Assembly (NCBI RefSeq): GCF_016711335.1
Contig: NZ_JADJTF010000001.1
Coordinates: 372,001-436,000, forward strand
DNA length: 64,000 nucleotides
DNA from: Thiofilum sp.
GTDB lineage: Bacteria > Pseudomonadota > Gammaproteobacteria > Thiotrichales > Thiotrichaceae
Direction of reading: 5' to 3'
The notes under the pieces are model-generated. The model was not told the origin of the DNA. It saw nothing but the letters and a program-made list of their open reading frames with translations, and did not search any database. The position numbers were made by a program, and so were the translations under genes. Below are positions 1 to 6,997 of this stretch, piece after piece. Positions within the stretch are counted from its first letter, which is position 1; the number at the start of each line of letters is the position of its first letter.

Positions 1-315
1 AGCGTCTACACGCTCACCGCTGGATTTGAATACACGGACTTTTTTACCATCGTCCAGAATCTTAAATCCAACACGTTCACCCTTGTTAGTACTTGGGTTT
101 AATACCATCAAATTAGAAATTTGAATGGGCATTTCTTTCTCGATCACACCACCTTGAATCCCTAAATTAGGATTAGGTTTTTGGTGTTTCTTAGCGACGT
201 TTACACCTTGTACTAATGCTTTACCATTAGCCAACACTTGTAATACGGTGCTTTGACGACCTTTGTCTTTACCAGTAATCACGACTACACGGTCGTTTTT
301 ACGAATCTTGTTCAT
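1..315 (-). CDS. rplX: 50S ribosomal protein L24 (partial, runs off window)
   Basis: L24 is an assembly-initiating protein of the large ribosomal subunit. The reading frame starts with MNKIRKNDRVVVITGKDKG, which holds the KOW-type motif of the family, and continues for 105 codons with no stop before base 1. L24 is usually about 104-105 residues, so only the last codon or the stop is likely missing. It is transcribed after rplN with a 13-base gap, as in the spc operon. The ATG at 313-315 is preceded on the minus strand by a purine-rich GAGGTAAG stretch suitable as a ribosome binding site. Confidence 0.95.
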   Translation of the reverse strand, partial: MNKIRKNDRVVVITGKDKGRQSTVLQVLANGKALVQGVNVAKKHQKPNPNLGIQGGVIEKEMPIQISNLMVLNPSTNKGERVGFKILDDGKKVRVFKSSGERVDA

Positions 316-328
316 GGTCTTACCTCTA

Positions 329-697
329 TTACAGTACTTCAGGAGCCAATGAAATAATTTTCATAAAACGCTCGCCACGTAACTCGCGTGTCACTGGTCC
401 AAAGATACGAGTACCTAATGGCTCTAACTTGTTGTTTAAAATAACAGCCGCATTAGAGTCAAAGCGGATAACAGAACCGTCGGGGCGACGCACGCCTTTA
501 GCAGTTCTTACGATAACAGCATTATACACATCGCCCTTTTTAACACGGCCACGTGGGCTAGCATCTTTAATACTAACCTTGATAACGTCGCCGATATTAG
601 CATAACGACGATGCGAACCACCTAATACTTTAATGCACATTACGCGACGTGCACCACTATTATCTGCAACTTGCAGAATTGATTGCATCTGGATCAT
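329..697 (-). CDS. rplN: 50S ribosomal protein L14
   Basis: L14 is a universally conserved large-subunit protein near the L19 and factor-binding side. The 122-residue product has the usual family length. It carries the family signature at residues 10-25 (VADNSGARRVMCIKVLGG) and the conserved C-terminal GPVTRELR. It is the first gene of the spc-type block and follows rpsQ by 26 bases. No spc promoter or terminator is obvious in that gap, so it is probably co-transcribed with the S10 genes. The start is the ATG at 695-697, matching the MIQ start of E. coli L14. Confidence 0.98.
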   Translation of the reverse strand: MIQMQSILQVADNSGARRVMCIKVLGGSHRRYANIGDVIKVSIKDASPRGRVKKGDVYNAVIVRTAKGVRRPDGSVIRFDSNAAVILNNKLEPLGTRIFGPVTRELRGERFMKIISLAPEVL

Positions 698-723
698 GTC
701 TTACTCTCCGTTCTGCGGGGGAA

Positions 724-984
724 TTAGTCCGCAGCACGCTCAACGATTTTAACCAATGTCCAATGTTTAGTTTTAGACAAAGGACGGCACTCTGTGAACA
801 TAACAGTGTCACCAATGGCGCACTCATTATTTTCATCATGCACATGATATTTCTTGGAGCGTTTGATGAACTTCCCATACAGAGGATGCTTAACTTGACG
901 TTCCAGTAGCACCACAATGGATTTATCCATTTTGTTGCTGACGACACGACCGGTCAGGCCGTGTTTAACTTGTTCTTCGCTCAT
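724..984 (-). CDS. rpsQ: 30S ribosomal protein S17
   Basis: S17 binds 16S rRNA early in small-subunit assembly. The sequence shows the OB-fold family features GRVVSNKMDKSIVVLLER and the conserved KYHVHDENNECAIGD / ECRPLSKTKHW segments. I place the start at the ATG at 982-984 because GGGTGAG lies 5 bases upstream. A GTG at 988-990 is in frame and overlaps the rpmC stop as GTGA, and would add two residues. The gene lies between rpmC and rplN as in other gammaproteobacterial S10 operons. Confidence 0.96.
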   Translation of the reverse strand: MSEEQVKHGLTGRVVSNKMDKSIVVLLERQVKHPLYGKFIKRSKKYHVHDENNECAIGDTVMFTECRPLSKTKHWTLVKIVERAAD

Positions 985-986
985 AT

Positions 987-1184
987 TCACTCACCCGCAC
1001 TTGACTTTTGCGCTAGGACTGTTTTGATTCTGGCAATTTCACGACGCACCCGCTTTACTTCAGAAGGGCGTGATAATTGACCAGAAGCCTGTTGCATACG
1101 TAATTTGAATTGTTCTTTCAAATTTTCAGTCAACTCGGTTTGTAACTCAGCGACTGATTTATTACGAAGTTCTGCTGCTTTCAT
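987..1184 (-). CDS. rpmC: 50S ribosomal protein L29
   Basis: L29 is a small helical protein at the polypeptide exit tunnel. The 65-residue product has the family start (MKAAELRNKSVAEL) and the basic helical end RRVRREIARIKTVL, at the usual length. Its ATG overlaps the rplP stop as TAATG, so the two are probably translationally coupled. The stop falls directly before the rpsQ start. Confidence 0.96.
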   Translation of the reverse strand: MKAAELRNKSVAELQTELTENLKEQFKLRMQQASGQLSRPSEVKRVRREIARIKTVLAQKSSAGE

Positions 1185-1597
1185 TACATCACCTGGCGAG
1201 AGACAAACGTAGTTTTCATTGGCAACTTAGCAGCGGCTAGGCGGAACGCCTCGCGTGCTACTTCTTCCGCCACCCCTTCAATTTCGTAAAGGACTTTACC
1301 GGGTTGTACTTGGGCTACCCAGTACTCCACATTACCCTTACCTTTACCCATACGAACTTCAAGTGGCTTTTTGCTGATAGGCTTATCTGGGAACACACGA
1401 ATCCAGATTTTACCACCACGACGCACATAACGATTAATCGCACGGCGAGCAGACTCAATCTGACGCGCTGTTAAACGACCGCGCTCAAGAGTCTTTAAGC
1501 CAAACTCACCAAAGCTTACTTTAGAACCGACAAGCGCAAGACCGCGATTACGGCCTTTCATCTGCTTGCGAAATTTCGTTCTTTTTGGCTGTAACAT
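1184..1597 (-). CDS. rplP: 50S ribosomal protein L16
   Basis: L16 organises the A-site region of 23S rRNA. The product is 137 residues, the normal length. It begins MLQPKRTKFRKQMKGRNRG and contains the family signature GKGKGNVEYWVAQVQPGKVLYEI around residues 82-104. It lies 12 bases downstream of rpsC and overlaps rpmC by one base, in canonical S10-operon order. Confidence 0.98.
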   Translation of the reverse strand: MLQPKRTKFRKQMKGRNRGLALVGSKVSFGEFGLKTLERGRLTARQIESARRAINRYVRRGGKIWIRVFPDKPISKKPLEVRMGKGKGNVEYWVAQVQPGKVLYEIEGVAEEVAREAFRLAAAKLPMKTTFVSRQVM

Positions 1598-1609
1598 CTT
1601 TGACCTCTA

Positions 1610-2308
1610 TTACTTTTTCTTTCTGGTATTGTTATTACCAGAATTGCCAGCGTTGGATTGCTTTTGCTCTAGATCAAAGACTTCGCCTTTATAGATCCAG
1701 ACCTTGACGCCAATAATGCCGTAAGTGGTTAAAGCTTCTGCGGTTGCATAGTCAATATCAGCACGTAACGTATGTAGAGGTACACGACCTTCACGATACC
1801 ATTCAGTACGCGCAATCTCGACACCATTTAAACGGCCCGCAACGGCAACTTTAATTCCCAAAGCACCAAGCTTCATCGCATTACTCACCGCACGCTTCAT
1901 AGCGCGGCGGAACATAATACGACGCTCAAGTTGACTGGCTATACTTTCAGCAACTAGCTGAGCATCTAACTCAGGTTTACGAATTTCTTCAATGTTTAAC
2001 TTAACGTTATTGACATGAAGATCCAGCATCTTAGCTACATCAGCGCGTAAACGCTCAATGTCTTCACCTTTCTTACCAATCACCACACCCGGACGGGCAG
2101 TATGAATAGTAATAAAAGCAGATTTAGCAGGACGCTCAATGCGAATCCGGCTTACAGATGCTTCTTTCAATTTGTTTTTTAAGAATGCACGAACTTCTAA
2201 ATCTTTGTGTAAGAAATTCGCATAATCTTTGCCTTCGGCATACCATTTAGAGCGCCAATCTGTCGCTATACCGAGGCGGATACCAGTTGGATGTACTTTT
2301 TGACCCAT
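1610..2308 (-). CDS. rpsC: 30S ribosomal protein S3
   Basis: S3 forms part of the mRNA entry tunnel and its helicase. The product is 232 residues with an N-terminal MGQKVHPTGIRLGI, a KH-type RNA-binding region (RPGVVIGKKGEDIERLR, about residues 72-88), and the C-terminal family domain GRLNGVEIARTEWYREGRVPLHTLRA. The tail is rich in Asn, Gly and Lys, a variable part of the family. It sits 8 bases after rplV. Confidence 0.98.
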   Translation of the reverse strand: MGQKVHPTGIRLGIATDWRSKWYAEGKDYANFLHKDLEVRAFLKNKLKEASVSRIRIERPAKSAFITIHTARPGVVIGKKGEDIERLRADVAKMLDLHVNNVKLNIEEIRKPELDAQLVAESIASQLERRIMFRRAMKRAVSNAMKLGALGIKVAVAGRLNGVEIARTEWYREGRVPLHTLRADIDYATAEALTTYGIIGVKVWIYKGEVFDLEQKQSNAGNSGNNNTRKKK

Positions 2309-2316
2309 ATTTAACC

Positions 2317-2667
2317 TCAGCCCTTTTTAGCAATTTTTTCATCACTAACTTTAATAGTGATATGACTGGTGCGCTTTAAGATACGATTCGCACGGCCTTT
2401 AGCACGTGGTTGAATACGTTTCATGGTTGGTCCTTGATCGACGAAAATCGTTTTTACGGATAATTCGTCTACATCAGCACCCTCATTGTGCTCAGCATTA
2501 GCGATGGCTGATTCCAGTACTTTCTTAATAATAGCCGCGCCCTTTTTAGAGCTAAAAGCTAAGATTTGAAGTGCTTTACCAACAGGCTCACCACGAATTT
2601 GATCAGCAACTAAACGGCACTTTTGAGGTGATATACGCGCGGTGCGTAAATGAGCTGCAACTTCCAT
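2317..2667 (-). CDS. rplV: 50S ribosomal protein L22
   Basis: L22 lines the peptide exit tunnel; its beta-hairpin is where macrolide resistance changes map in other bacteria. I choose the ATG at 2665-2667 (MEVAAHLRTARISPQKCRL), which gives 116 residues. It has an AAGAGG stretch just upstream and matches the family start. A longer in-frame form would run into the end of rpsS. The tunnel hairpin sequence RAKGRANRILKRTSHITI is present near the C-terminus. It is 10 bases after the rpsS stop. Confidence 0.96.
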   Translation of the reverse strand: MEVAAHLRTARISPQKCRLVADQIRGEPVGKALQILAFSSKKGAAIIKKVLESAIANAEHNEGADVDELSVKTIFVDQGPTMKRIQPRAKGRANRILKRTSHITIKVSDEKIAKKG

Positions 2668-2677
2668 ACTCGACCTC

Positions 2678-2950
2678 TTATTTAGACTTCTTATCAGCGA
2701 CATGGCCGCGATAAGAACGGGTTAGCGCAAACTCACCTAGCTTGTGACCAACCATATTATCATTAATCAATACAGGTATATGTTGTTTGCCGTTATGCAC
2801 AGCAATCGTTAAACCTACCATATTGGGCAGAATCATTGAACGACGCGACCATGTTTTAATGGGCTTGCGGTCATTGTTTGCGACGGCAGTTTCAACTTTT
2901 TTCATCAAATGATGATCAACAAATGGGCCTTTTTTTAACGAACGTGGCAT
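2678..2950 (-). CDS. rpsS: 30S ribosomal protein S19
   Basis: S19 lies in the head of the 30S subunit and contacts the A-site tRNA region with S13. The 90-residue product starts MPRSLKKGPFVDHHLMKKVE and has the family end GHKLGEFALTRSYRGH. The length is one or two residues short of E. coli S19, within normal variation. It follows rplB by 12 bases. Confidence 0.98.
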   Translation of the reverse strand: MPRSLKKGPFVDHHLMKKVETAVANNDRKPIKTWSRRSMILPNMVGLTIAVHNGKQHIPVLINDNMVGHKLGEFALTRSYRGHVADKKSK

Positions 2951-2962
2951 TCTTCAGTCCCC

Positions 2963-3790
2963 TTACTTCTTATTCCGACGACGAACGATCATATTGTCGG
3001 TGCGCTTGTTACTACGAGTCTTATAACCCTTAGTCGGAATACCCCAAGGAGTGACCGGATGACGACCACCTGAAGTACGACCTTCACCACCACCATGTGG
3101 ATGGTCAACAGGGTTCATAGCAACACCACGTACAGTAGGACGAATACCGCGCCAGCGTTTAGCACCCGCTTTACCTAACTTAATCAGACCATACTCTGAA
3201 TTACCTACTTCACCTACTGTTGCACGGCATTCAGCAGGTACTTTACGCATCTCACCAGAGCGTAAACGCAGGGTCACATGAGCATTTTCACGGGCAACGA
3301 TTTGAGCAGATGTACCAGCACTACGCGCTAATTGAGCACCTTTACCGGGCTTCAACTCAACACAGTGCACCACACTACCAACAGGAATATTACGCATAGG
3401 TAAAGCATTACCTACAGCAATCGGAGCATGCTGACCAGACACTACTGGATCACCAGCATTTAAGCCTTTAGGAGCAATGATATAACGACGCTCGCCATCG
3501 GCATATAAGACTAGAGCAATATTAGCGTTACGATTAGGATCGTACTCTAAGCGCTCTACACGACCTTGAATATCATCTTTACGGCGTTTGAAATCGATCA
3601 AACGGTAATGTTGACGACTACCACCACCGACATGGCGTGTAGTAATGCGACCATTATTATTACGACCGCCAGTCTTGTTTTTGCGCTCTAATAAAGCTTT
3701 AAAGGGTTCGCCTTTATGTAAGTCTTTATTGACCAAACGTACTTGGGCACGACGGCCAGCAGACGTTGGTTTAGATTTAATCAGTGCCAT
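2963..3790 (-). CDS. rplB: 50S ribosomal protein L2
   Basis: L2 is needed for subunit association and peptidyl-transferase centre assembly. The 275-residue product has the standard length. It shows the conserved C-terminal block GVAMNPVDHPHGGGEGR, whose histidine is strictly conserved, and the N-terminal KNKTGGRNNNGRITTRHVGGG region. It follows rplW by 17 bases in the usual rplC-D-W-B order. Confidence 0.99.
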   Translation of the reverse strand: MALIKSKPTSAGRRAQVRLVNKDLHKGEPFKALLERKNKTGGRNNNGRITTRHVGGGSRQHYRLIDFKRRKDDIQGRVERLEYDPNRNANIALVLYADGERRYIIAPKGLNAGDPVVSGQHAPIAVGNALPMRNIPVGSVVHCVELKPGKGAQLARSAGTSAQIVARENAHVTLRLRSGEMRKVPAECRATVGEVGNSEYGLIKLGKAGAKRWRGIRPTVRGVAMNPVDHPHGGGEGRTSGGRHPVTPWGIPTKGYKTRSNKRTDNMIVRRRNKK

Positions 3791-3807
3791 ATAATAATAC
3801 CACCCTA

Positions 3808-4104
3808 TTATTCAGCTGCTGCTGCAAGAGAATGGCCTTCAGCCAAGCTGATGTAAGCTTTCTTCCAATCACTACGCTTACCTGCGCGGCGACCGAAGTT
3901 TTTCCCTTTGCCTTTAACGTTTAAAGTTTTTACGTCGGTAACAACGACTTCAAATAACTTTTCCACAGCAGCCTTGATTTCTGGTTTAGTGGCATCTTTG
4001 GCAACTTTGAAAACATATTGATTTGAGCCTTCTGCTAGCCCAACGGACTTTTCAGTCACACGTGGAGCTAACAGCACCTTGTATAGGCGCTCTTGATTGA
4101 TCAT
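3808..4104 (-). CDS. rplW: 50S ribosomal protein L23
   Basis: L23 sits at the tunnel exit and docks trigger factor and SRP. I place the start at the ATG at 4102-4104 (MINQERLYKVLLAPRVTEKS), giving 98 residues. The ATG overlaps the rplD stop as ATGA and has AGGAGTGG nine bases upstream. An in-frame GTG nine bases earlier is less likely. The body contains the family segments TKPEIKAAVEKLF and NVKGKGKNFGRRAGKRSDWKKAYI. Confidence 0.96.
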   Translation of the reverse strand: MINQERLYKVLLAPRVTEKSVGLAEGSNQYVFKVAKDATKPEIKAAVEKLFEVVVTDVKTLNVKGKGKNFGRRAGKRSDWKKAYISLAEGHSLAAAAE

Positions 4105-4703
4105 GCCAACCACTCCTGAATTTTGGCAATAGCCGTTTCAGTCGCCACGACTTTCTCGTGACCTACTAAACTGACCGGATTAAGTTCGGCGAATGACAAC
4201 ACTTCACAATGAGGAATATTGCGAGTAGCCAGTAATAAATTGGCATCATCACCGTCCGTTACAAATAACACGTCATTCGTGCCATATTTAGCTAGCTCAG
4301 CCACCGCCAATTTAGTTTTTGGCTCAGACATCGCTAAACTAGATACCACTACTAGACGTTCTTGACGTACTAACTCAGAGAAAATAGAACGCATTGCTGC
4401 GCGATACATTTTCTTATTGAGCTTTTGGGTGTAATCACGTGGTTTAGCAGCAAAAATCTTACCACCGGTGCGCCATAATGGGCTACGGATAGTACCTGCA
4501 CGCGCACGACCTGTTCCTTTTTGACGGAAAGGTTTCGCGCCACCACCGCTCACTTCTGAGCGCGTTTTTTGAGCTTTAGTACCCGCACGCGCGGCTGCCA
4601 TATAAGCAACCACAGTTTGATGCACTAAGCCTTCGTTAAATTCACGACCAAACACTTCGTCATTGACGCTGAGTGCATTGCCGTTTAAGACTTGTAATTC
4701 CAT
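4101..4703 (-). CDS. rplD: 50S ribosomal protein L4
   Basis: L4 lines the exit tunnel and, in enterobacteria, represses its own S10 operon through an mRNA leader. The 200-residue product contains the tunnel-loop segment GGGAKPFRQKGTGRARAGTIRSP and the family end of E. coli L4. It overlaps rplW by four bases and follows rplC by 13. Whether it still autoregulates here is unknown. The gap upstream of rplC does hold a terminator-like hairpin (see 5400-5433). Confidence 0.98.
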   Translation of the reverse strand: MELQVLNGNALSVNDEVFGREFNEGLVHQTVVAYMAAARAGTKAQKTRSEVSGGGAKPFRQKGTGRARAGTIRSPLWRTGGKIFAAKPRDYTQKLNKKMYRAAMRSIFSELVRQERLVVVSSLAMSEPKTKLAVAELAKYGTNDVLFVTDGDDANLLLATRNIPHCEVLSFAELNPVSLVGHEKVVATETAIAKIQEWLA

Positions 4704-4716
4704 CGTAGCAACCTTA

Positions 4717-5349
4717 TTAAGCTTTAACTGAAAGCTTTACAACGACATTGCCGTTCACTGCCCCGGGTACAGCACCTTTTACTAATAAAAGATTGCGCTC
4801 AGCGTCTACTTTAACCACTGTTAAACACTCAACAGTTGTGTTTACAGCACCTAAATGACCTGACATTTTCTTACCGGGGAATACGCGACCAGGCGTCTGA
4901 TTTTGACCGATAGAACCGGGAACACGGTGAGAGCGGGAGTTACCGTGAGTCGCATCTTGACCACGGAAATTATGACGTTTGATAGTACCAGCAAAACCTT
5001 TACCTTTACTAACACCCGCCACATCTACTTTTTGACCTTCTTGGAAGTAGGTCACTGTCAATTCTGAACCAACAGAATACTCTGAAGCTTTCTCTACTCT
5101 AGACTCACGAATAAAAGTACCTACCGGAACGCCAGCTTTAGCAAAATGACCCGCTTGAGCTTTAGTAACACGAGATGCTTTCTTTTCACCTAGAGATAAT
5201 TGAATTGCTTCATAGCCATCAGATTCGTTAGTCTTGACTTGAGACACTTTATTAGGCGCAATCTCTAGAACGGTAACAGGGGTCGCTCCCCCGTCTTCTC
5301 CGTAGATTCGGGTCATGCCTATTTTGCGACCCAGCAGACCGATAGCCAT
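4717..5349 (-). CDS. rplC: 50S ribosomal protein L3
   Basis: L3 initiates 50S assembly and reaches the peptidyl-transferase centre. The 210-residue product starts MAIGLLGRKIGMTRIY and contains the family signature KGKGFAGTIKRHNFRGQ plus GSIGQNQTPGRVFPGKKMSGHLG. The Gln in GQNQTPG is the residue that PrmB methylates in related proteins. It is the first gene after the 137-base gap following rpsJ, so it probably begins its own transcription unit from the promoter seen at about 5445-5450. Confidence 0.98.
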   Translation of the reverse strand: MAIGLLGRKIGMTRIYGEDGGATPVTVLEIAPNKVSQVKTNESDGYEAIQLSLGEKKASRVTKAQAGHFAKAGVPVGTFIRESRVEKASEYSVGSELTVTYFQEGQKVDVAGVSKGKGFAGTIKRHNFRGQDATHGNSRSHRVPGSIGQNQTPGRVFPGKKMSGHLGAVNTTVECLTVVKVDAERNLLLVKGAVPGAVNGNVVVKLSVKA

Positions 5350-5399
5350 TTGCTTACCTCTTACATATACTCGCTTGGAGTGATTTCGATTCTTTTGAC

Positions 5400-5433
5400 T
5401 AGAAAAACACGGCTCGAACGAGGTCGAGCCGTG
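5400..5433 (-). terminator. intrinsic terminator-like hairpin between rpsJ and rplC
   Basis: On the minus strand a perfect 9-bp stem (CACGGCTCG with CGAGCCGTG, 8-base loop, 5408-5433) is followed directly by TTTTTCT. This is the form of a rho-independent terminator. It lies in the rpsJ-rplC gap, downstream of the TATAAT element. It could end the str-operon transcript, or act as an attenuator in the leader of the rplC transcript. Confidence 0.8.
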
Positions 5434-5444
5434 GAAAGCCGCGT

Positions 5445-5468
5445 ATTATACACGGAAAAAATCGAAAA
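5445..5468 (-). promoter_or_regulatory. candidate sigma-70 promoter for rplC-led S10 genes
   Basis: The minus strand has a perfect TATAAT (plus-strand 5445-5450) about 35-40 bases after the rpsJ stop. The best -35 candidate is TTAATT, with a 16-base spacer and a weak match. A start just downstream would place the terminator-like hairpin at the very 5' end of the rplC transcript. The call rests mainly on the -10 match and the position. Confidence 0.5.
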
Positions 5469-5486
5469 TTAAGTACTTATTACAGA

Positions 5487-5798
5487 TCAGTTCAATTTAA
5501 TCTGTACATCGACGCCCGCAGCCAAATCTAAACGCATTAAAGCATCCACTGTTTTATCAGTGGGATCGATAATATCCATTAAGCGCTTATGGGTGCGGAT
5601 TTCATACTGATCACGCGCATCTTTATTAACATGCGGAGAAATCAAAATCGTATGACGCTCAATACGAGTGGGTAAAGGGATGGGACCTTTAACACGAGCG
5701 CCGGTACGCTTGGCAGTTTCAACGATCTCAGAGGCAGAGCGATCAATTAAACGATGATCGAAAGCTTTGAGACGAATACGGATTCTTTGATCAGACAT
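5487..5798 (-). CDS. rpsJ: 30S ribosomal protein S10
   Basis: S10 is a 30S head protein that also acts as NusE in transcription antitermination with NusB. The 103-residue product matches the family length and has the signature RVKGPIPLPTRIERHTILISPHVNKDARDQYEIRTHKR across residues 36-73. It is only 7 bases downstream of tuf copy 1 and is cut off from rplC by a hairpin. It therefore looks like the last gene of the str operon rather than the first gene of the S10 operon. Confidence 0.98.
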   Translation of the reverse strand: MSDQRIRIRLKAFDHRLIDRSASEIVETAKRTGARVKGPIPLPTRIERHTILISPHVNKDARDQYEIRTHKRLMDIIDPTDKTVDALMRLDLAAGVDVQIKLN

Positions 5799-5805
5799 GC
5801 TTTAC

Positions 5806-6997
5806 TTACTCAATAATTTTAGCGACGACACCGGCACCGACGGTACGACCACCTTCACGAATCGCAAACCGTAAACCTTCTTCCATCGCAATCGGATTGA
5901 TCAGGCTTACCACTAATTTTACATTGTCCCCCGGCATGACCATCTCTACCCCTTCAGGCAGTTCACACGCACCGGTTACATCCGTGGTACGGAAGTAGAA
6001 TTGGGGACGATAGCCTTTGAAGAAGGGGGTATGACGACCACCTTCCTCTTTGGACAATACGTACACTTCGGCTTCAAACTTGGAGTGAGGTTTGATAGAA
6101 CCGGGTTTGCACAGTACTTGACCCCGCTCTACGTCTTCACGCTTAGTACCGCGCAGTAATAAGCCTACGTTGTCACCCGCTTGACCTTGGTCAAGGAGTT
6201 TGCGGAACATTTCAACACCCGTCACGGTTGTTTTGGTGGTGGCTCTAATCCCTACGATTTCGACCTCTTCACCGACTTTGATGATGCCGCGTTCAATACG
6301 TCCAGTGACGACTGTACCACGACCTGAAATCGAGAATACGTCTTCTACAGGGAGCAGGAAGGCACCATCAATAGCACGCTCAGGCTCAGGAATGTAGGTA
6401 TCTAATGCGTTAATGAGGGCTTCGATAGAAGGCTCACCAATCGCACTGGTATCACCCGTTAAGGCTGCACGCGCAGAACCTTTGACAATCGGGGTGTCGT
6501 CACCGGGGAATTCGTAGTCAGAGAGTAATTCACGTACTTCCATTTCTACGAGTTCTAGTAATTCTTCATCGTCTACAAGGTCACATTTGTTCATGTAAAC
6601 CACGATGTAGGGTACGCCTACTTGACGAGATAATAAGATGTGCTCACGCGTTTGAGGCATAGGACCATCGGCAGCAGAAACGACTAGGATCGCACCGTCC
6701 ATTTGAGCCGCACCGGTGATCATGTTCTTAACGTAGTCGGCGTGTCCGGGGGCAATCTACGTGCGCATAGTGACGTGCCGCTGATTCATATTCTACGTGT
6801 GCCGTCGAAATGGTTATACCCCGTGCTTTTTCTTCGGGTGCTGCGTCAATTTGGTCATACGCTTTCGCTTCACCACCAAACTTGCGCGATTGTACTACCG
6901 TTAACGCCGCTGTGAGGGTGGTCTTACCGTGGTCTACGTGACCGATTGTACCCACGTTTACGTGCGGCTTCGTACGCTGGAATTTATCCTTAGCCAT
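5806..6997 (-). pseudogene. tuf: elongation factor Tu, copy 1, +1 frameshift
   Basis: EF-Tu delivers aminoacyl-tRNA to the ribosome as a GTPase. The N-terminal part (from 6997) has the P-loop GHVDHGKT and is read to DCP of the DCPGH motif at codon 82. There a fifth G in the plus-strand run at 6748-6752 shifts the frame and a stop follows. The rest (GHADYVKNM through NKCD to the C-terminal GAGVVAKIIE) continues in another frame to 5806. The span is 1192 bases, one more than the 1191 needed for 396 residues. The second copy at 22245-23434 has four G here, so the extra base is probably an assembly error. The ATG overlaps the fusA stop (TAATG). Confidence 0.9.

Noticed and set aside
660..947. Open frame of 95 codons antiparallel in frame to rpsQ/rplN
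   Set aside because: It overlaps two certain ribosomal protein genes and its translation resembles no protein; it is a shadow frame.
6728..6997. Programmed +1 frameshift in tuf copy 1
   Set aside because: EF-Tu is not known to use frameshifting, the site would occur in only one of two otherwise identical copies, and no stimulatory signal is seen.
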